The position numbers were made by a program, and so were the translations under genes. A stretch of DNA of 48,105 bases, taken from Neisseria meningitidis. GTDB lineage: Bacteria; Pseudomonadota; Gammaproteobacteria; Burkholderiales; Neisseriaceae. Every line of letters starts with the position of its first letter. Positions within the stretch are counted from its first letter, which is position 1. A model generated the notes under the pieces. The model searched no databases. It had not been told where the DNA came from and saw nothing but the letters and a program-made list of their open reading frames with translations. The stretch is taken from NCBI GenBank assembly GCA_923184405.1, contig OV299793.1:991654-1039758 (forward strand). Reading direction: 5' to 3'. Shown one piece after another: positions 45,359-48,105 of this stretch.

Positions 45359-47345
45359 TTGTCCCAATCTAGCGAACTTATATAGAACGCCAGAACGTCA
45401 GCTAATCCGATGTTTATTTTGACGACTTTGTTTTTTGTGTGTGTTTTGGTGGTATTGGCTTTAACCGTGCCGGATCAGGCGCAGATGTGGCCCGATCGGG
45501 CAAAAGAAGTCATTTTACCGAGTTCAGCTGGTTTTATGTTTAACGTTTTCCATTTTTCTGGGTTTCCTGCTGATACTCTCGGTCAGCAGTTTGGGAAACA
45601 TCAGGCTCGGACGGGATGAAGATGTGCCGGAATTCGGCTTCCTGTCGTGGCTGGCGATGCTGTTTGCGGCCGGGATGGGCGTGGGTCTGATGTTTTCGGC
45701 GTGGCAGAGCCGTTGATGCATTATTTTCGGACATTACGGAGGCACGCCGGAACACAGGCAGCAGCAGGCATTGCTGCACACGGTGTTCCATTGGGGCGTT
45801 CACGCTTGGTCGGTGCACGGTACGATTGCATTGGCTTTGGCTTATTTCGGTTTCCGCTACAAGCTGCCGCTTGCCCTGCGTTCTTGTTTTTACCCCCTGT
45901 TGAAAGAAAAAATTTCCAGAAGGTTCGGCGATGCCATTGATATTATGGCGTTGCTTGCTACTTTTTCGGCATCATCACCACATTGGAGTTCGGGGCTTCG
46001 CAACTGGGCGCCGGATTGCGGGAAATGGGCTGGATTGCCGAAAACAGCTTCAGCGTGCAGGTTTTGATTATCGCCGCCGTCATGTCCCTCGCCGTCGTTT
46101 CGGCAATATCCGGCGTGGGGAACGGCGTGAAGGTGTTGAGCGAGTTGAACCTGAGCCTTGCGTTTTGCTGCTGTTTTTTGTTTTGGCAGCGGGCCCACTG
46201 TTTACCTGTTGTCGGCATTCAGCGACAACATAGGGAACTACCTCGAAAATCTGGTGCGCCTCAGTTTTAAAACTTATGCGTACGAACGGGAACACAAGCC
46301 GTGGTTTGAATCTTGGACGGTGCTTTATTGGGCGTGGTGGTGTTCTTGGGCGCCGTTTGTGGGTTTGTTTATCGCGTATTTCAAAGGGGCGCACCATCCG
46401 CGAGTTTGTCTTCGGGGTTTTGCTCATCCCAGCCTGTTCGGCGTTTTGTGGTTTACCGTCTTCGGCAATACGGCGATTTGGCTGAATGACGGGGTTGCAG
46501 GGGGAATGCTCGAAAGATGACCTCCTCTCCGGAAACGCTGCTTTTTAAATTCTTTAATTACCTCCCCCTGCCCGAATTGACGAGCATCGTCAGCCTGCTG
46601 GTCATTTCCCTGTTTTTTGTAACTTCGCCGATTCCGGGATTTACGTCCTGAACAATATTACCTCTCGGGACAAGGGCTTGAGCGCACCACGGTGGCAGGC
46701 GGTTATGTGGGGCGTGCTGATGTCTGCCGTTGCCGTTTTGCTGATGCGCTCGGGCGGGCTAGGCAACCTGCAGTCTATGACCCTGATTGTTTCCCTGCCG
46801 TTTGCCCTGCTGATGCTGATAATGTGTTTCAGCCTGTGGAAAGGATTGAGTGCGGATAAGAAATATTTTGAGACCCGGGTTAACCCTACCAGTGTATTTT
46901 GACGGGCGGCAAGTGGAAAGAACGGCTGGTGCAGATAATGAGCCGGACGCAGGAGCAGGATATTTAAAATTCTCAAACATACCGCATCGCCCGCTATGCA
47001 CGAGTTGCAACGGGAGCTATCGGAAGAATACGGATTGAGCGTCCAGGTCGATAAGATGTTTCATCAGGACGAGCCCGCAAACGAGTTCGTCATCCCGAAA
47101 GAGACGATGCGCGATTTAATGTACACAATTCTATCTGTCTTAATGCATTTGTCAGACACAGCATAATTGACAAAGGCAAGCTTCAGCAGATAAGGCATCA
47201 TACACACTTACCATACTCCAAAGACATATTAATACCAAGGAAAGACAGGGTACGAAGGGCAATACAACAACCAGGGGATGCGGACTTTGTGACTTTTCAA
47301 GTTCGGGGTTAGGACACCACTATTTGGGCATTTAAAATCCCTGCT
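45359..47345 (+). CDS. BCCT family osmoprotectant transporter (frameshifted)
   Basis: Inner-membrane sodium or proton symporter for betaine, choline or carnitine (BetT/BetP/OpuD type). Start TTG 45359 (probably ATG in the real gene) follows AAAGGAGTGAG; the N-terminus reads SQSSELI, stop, then SANPMFILTTLFFVCVLVVLALTVPDQAQMWPD. Family motifs: FGFLSWLAMLFAAGMGVGLMF, HYFRTITAGTPEHR-like, HTVFHWGVHAWSVHGTIALALAYFGFRYKLPL, GASQLGAGL, the signature WTVLYWAWWCSWAPFVGLF (about 46310-46370), FGVLWFTVFGNTAIW and SADSGIYVLNN across shifts. A soluble C-terminal tail (LSEEYGLSVQVDKMFHQDEP) follows. After about 47120 the reading fails; the end is estimated. Substrate not inferable. Confidence 0.93.
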
Positions 47346-47371
47346 TCCCAAGTTTCTCAGTAAAGCCTGCC

Positions 47372-47528
47372 CGACAGAAATGACAAGAGAATATAAGCTC
47401 TCCAGGATTTGGAGAAACCTTGGAACAACATTGATTTATCCTAAACCAAAGATGAGAGGGCCTATTCTGGATCAATTTCCATGTGCCACAGTCAAACTCA
47501 GAAGGAAGAAAGTCCCATTATCCATTAT
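47372..47528. other. CpG-free stretch unlike the rest of the window
   Basis: About 157 bp contain no CG dinucleotide, although its G+C would predict several; neighbouring Neisseria genes are CpG-rich. No neisserial gene is recognisable within most of it. Confidence 0.6.
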
Positions 47529-47905
47529 AACTCGCCTAAGTATGCAGGTCCCCAGCATGTCCGTCTTGAACGCTGCGAAACGCTGGGTGTCAGATACTCA
47601 AATTTACCTAGAAACCGTACGCAGGTGGCGGCGGAGTTCGTTCTCGCCCTGATCCATACGCTACCATCAACTCGACTAAGGCGACGATTTCCTCGTCGGC
47701 ATAACAGTCTTTCACGCCGATGACGGCAACAGCTTCGACAGCATCGAGTTTGCAGATTTCTTCTTCGATTTCGCGCGGATGGGCGTTTGACCAATGGAAA
47801 TAATCAAATCATTTTTGCGGTCGACGATAAAGATAAACCCGTCTTCGTCTATGGTACGAAATCGCCAATAACAAACTAACGTAAAAGAAGAAAAAAACGG
47901 AAAAG
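47497..47905 (-). CDS. acyl-CoA ligase (AMP-forming), C-terminal part only
   Basis: Adenylate-forming enzyme activating a fatty acid with ATP and CoA. The minus strand reads GDFVTIDEDGFIFIVDRKNDLIIS (the hinge DRKxD motif, about 47880-47805), then HPREIEEEICKLDAVEAVAVIGVKDCYADEEIVALVELM (C-terminal mobile domain), ELRRHLRT, LGKFEY and a possible end KTDMLGTCILRRV (usual TxTGKIxRRxL with the catalytic lysine, here damaged). Everything upstream, toward 48105, is unreadable, so the large N-terminal domain is absent from the window. It could partner functionally with the acyl-CoA dehydrogenase at 39.8 kb. Confidence 0.83.
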
Positions 47906-48105
47906 AACAGACACCCTAAATGTAGTCCCACATCATCGAACAGAAACTGTACTGATCACCTCAATACCCACAAAAACAATACGGAAATTAAACCTAAGAA
48001 ATCTCACAGTAGTGCATCTTGGTTCTAACATATCTTCCCTCATTTTAAGATTGGGTGATTTTGTTTCCACCTGACTCAGAGTTTGGTGTTGAACAATACA
48101 ATAAT
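47906..48105. other. window end, no gene recognised
   Basis: It should encode the middle of the acyl-CoA ligase, but no frame shows it. The last 120 bases contain no CG dinucleotide. Confidence 0.5.

Overview
The window is a Neisseria chromosome segment, most likely from the N. meningitidis / N. gonorrhoeae / N. lactamica group. The evidence is the 12-base DNA uptake sequence ATGCCGTCTGAA (the AT-DUS dialect), seen many times and often as inverted pairs just after genes, four Correia repeat elements with TATAGTGGATTAA-type ends, and a set of housekeeping genes that I recall lying together in N. meningitidis. No rRNA, tRNA or CRISPR was seen.

Layout. 1-4.6 kb: 5' part of a uracil permease (minus), then ftsK and tig (plus). 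4.6-5.3 kb: clpP (plus). 5.7-9.4 kb: the tight minus-strand run ndk-rlmN-pilW-ispG. 9.5-10.6 kb: zapE (minus). 11.0-13.6 kb: the formaldehyde/nitrosoglutathione module estD-adhC (minus) with divergent nmlR and a perfect 20-bp operator-like palindrome between them. 13.9-16.8 kb: ihfB, rpsA, cmk (minus). 17.0-18.4 kb: a sodium-dependent neurotransmitter-family transporter (minus). 19.0-21.7 kb: rsuA-like pseudouridine synthase and mltD (minus). 21.8-25.6 kb: poorly readable DNA with unrecognised coding remnants, a roughly 0.45-kb imperfect direct repeat, a Correia element and a small exported protein. 25.6-31.6 kb: nrdA, a second very damaged copy of its 3' third, an Abi-family gene, and nrdB. 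32.2-35.1 kb: minus-strand kdsA, a DUF4149-type membrane protein, eno and ftsB. 35.7-39.6 kb: mfd with a repeated insert. 39.8-42.5 kb: an acyl-CoA dehydrogenase and mltB (plus). 43.0-45.1 kb: gcr-type membrane 'site-specific recombinase' (minus). 45.4-47.3 kb: a BCCT transporter (plus). 47.5-47.9 kb: the C-terminal part of an acyl-CoA ligase (minus).

The dominant feature is damage. Nearly every gene, including universally essential ones (rpsA, eno, ftsK, nrdA, clpP), carries several frameshifts, in-frame stops or altered start codons. Lengths from expected start to expected stop are nevertheless close to normal. Damage is patchy; the worst patches are strongly poor in T on the plus strand. 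Real mutational decay of essential genes is implausible, so I infer low-quality sequence joined from poor read ends. Gene ends given here are those of the intact gene as I reconstruct it across frameshifts, and inferred termini are said to be so.

I found no convincing novel system. The best leads are the repeated insert inside mfd, the Abi-family gene between nrdA and nrdB, a 22-codon ORF directly before nrdA, the NmlR operator, and CpG-free stretches near the right end that do not look neisserial.
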